This document shows positions 63,105-64,000 of a DNA stretch of 64,000 nucleotides, one piece after another (position 1 is the stretch's first letter; the number at the start of each line of letters is the position of its first letter). The DNA is taken from contig JAEPRB010000061.1 of NCBI GenBank assembly GCA_016758965.1, forward strand, positions 1 to 64,000, written 5' to 3'. This DNA comes from Circinella minor (taxonomy: Eukaryota > Mucoromycota > Mucoromycetes > Mucorales > Lichtheimiaceae). The position numbers and the translations under genes are program-made. The notes beneath the pieces are model-generated. The model searched no databases, had not been told where the DNA came from, and saw only the letters and a list, made by a program, of their open reading frames with translations.

Positions 63105-64000
63105 AGGTAATAAAGATCATATCAGATGGTATCAGACTGACATAATTATACACAAATTTATATCAATGGTTCACAATATCTAACAAAAAAAAAGATACTA
63201 TATAGTGTATTATCGTTATGAAATTGCTACCAAAACTTATAGGATTCAAATAACAGTAAAACAGAAAAAAAAGAAGAAATAATAATGGCTATGTAAATGA
63301 ATATAAACATTGCGAAAAAAAATTTATAGTAATACTATACTTATAAAAAATGATGAATATAATTTTTACTACATTCAAACAATAAAAAAAGTCACTGCTC
63401 ATTAAACAAAGAACCCAGAAAATGTAACTACATCGTTTTACAATCATGATTAAAAAGAACAGAGTTAGATGTGTGCTATTAAGAATGAATGAAGAAAAGG
63501 GAGAATAATGGCGTAATAGTCAGTAGTCTGTTTATCTCAAAAAAGAAAAAAATCGAAAGTCAAAAGCCAAACCTTTTTGCTTTCCAGTTGGTTATGGTAT
63601 TCTTTTAATCGTCTTTTTTATTTTTAGGAAATAGATAGGCCGAAAAATGATAAACGTTTTTCACCTAAAAAAATGGGTTAAGTGTGTATATTCAACTGGA
63701 ATTACCTCCTTTTTTCACCAATTCATTAATTTTTTTTCTGCACTTTTTAACCTATTTTACCCACAATGCTAACTAATTAATATATAAATATACTACCTTT
63801 ACAAGGTCTTTTAATCTCACTCATGATACCCCAAAGAAGTATTTAGTTTATTCAACACAAGTATTTCGATTTGATGTACGTAAAACACAGAAGCATTTAA
63901 TTATCACATAATAAGCGACTACTTAATGTTTTTGATAAAATATACTTTATATGTCTGAATCTTTGAATTCACTAATTTGGCCAATTTAATAACGTTCTTT
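63105..64000. other. Downstream flank of the recombinase gene
   Basis: About 900 AT-rich bases to the window edge. No gene, terminal repeat or second mobile element seen. Confidence 0.5.

Overview
This looks like nuclear DNA of an AT-rich, early-diverging fungus. The genes carry short GT-AG introns with fungal branch sites. They sit far apart in AT-rich DNA, and several proteins have Gln/Asn/Ser runs. A Mucoromycota origin (Mucorales-like) is my best guess from overall style; no marker in the window proves it.

Region by region: 1-3067 has no recognisable gene. 3068-4241 is phosphomannomutase. 6690-8141 (minus) is a Gln-rich C2H2 zinc-finger regulator, followed by 6.5 kb with no supported gene. 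14672-17454 is a nucleobase permease of the NAT/NCS2 family. 18598-20480 is an ornithine-decarboxylase-like enzyme with two altered active-site positions. 22277-27440 is a 5.2 kb mobile-element block bounded by diverged inverted repeats and holding a PD-(D/E)XK-nuclease-like gene remnant and a broken Gag-like gene. 28391-33522 is a complete homologue of the ciliary-tip/centrosomal protein CEP104. On the minus strand follow a small CRIB-domain protein with two micro-exons (33914-35123) and a TRIC-type cation channel (35420-36399). 37.2-40 kb holds a second nuclease-like relic, a 985-bp inverted-repeat segment and a small unknown gene. 40390-41515 is an ornithine cyclodeaminase/mu-crystallin-family protein, with a TA-flanked MITE just downstream. 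43005-44494 (minus) is an RNase H-like-fold protein. 46472-48191 is mitochondrial cytochrome c peroxidase. 49292-50437 (minus) is a seven-helix membrane protein with a Gln-rich tail, and a decayed relative lies at 52.6-53.5 kb. A tRNA-Arg(ACG) gene is at 55834-55906 (minus). 56-60.5 kb is AT-rich with tandem repeats and a dead Merlin/ISXO2-type transposase. 60536-63104 is an intact five-exon tyrosine recombinase that resembles the DUF3435 'captain' recombinases of giant Starship transposons and Cryptons.

The metabolic genes (mannose-phosphate isomer interconversion, nucleobase uptake, polyamine and amino-acid metabolism, peroxide removal) are ordinary housekeeping neighbours and do not form a cluster. 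The points of interest are the captain-like recombinase, the CEP104 gene in a probably non-flagellated fungus, the composite inverted-repeat element, and the substituted active sites in the ODC-like, peroxidase, permease and RNase H-like proteins. Exon boundaries were assigned by eye from splice signals and frame. Each complete spliced model sums to a multiple of three.
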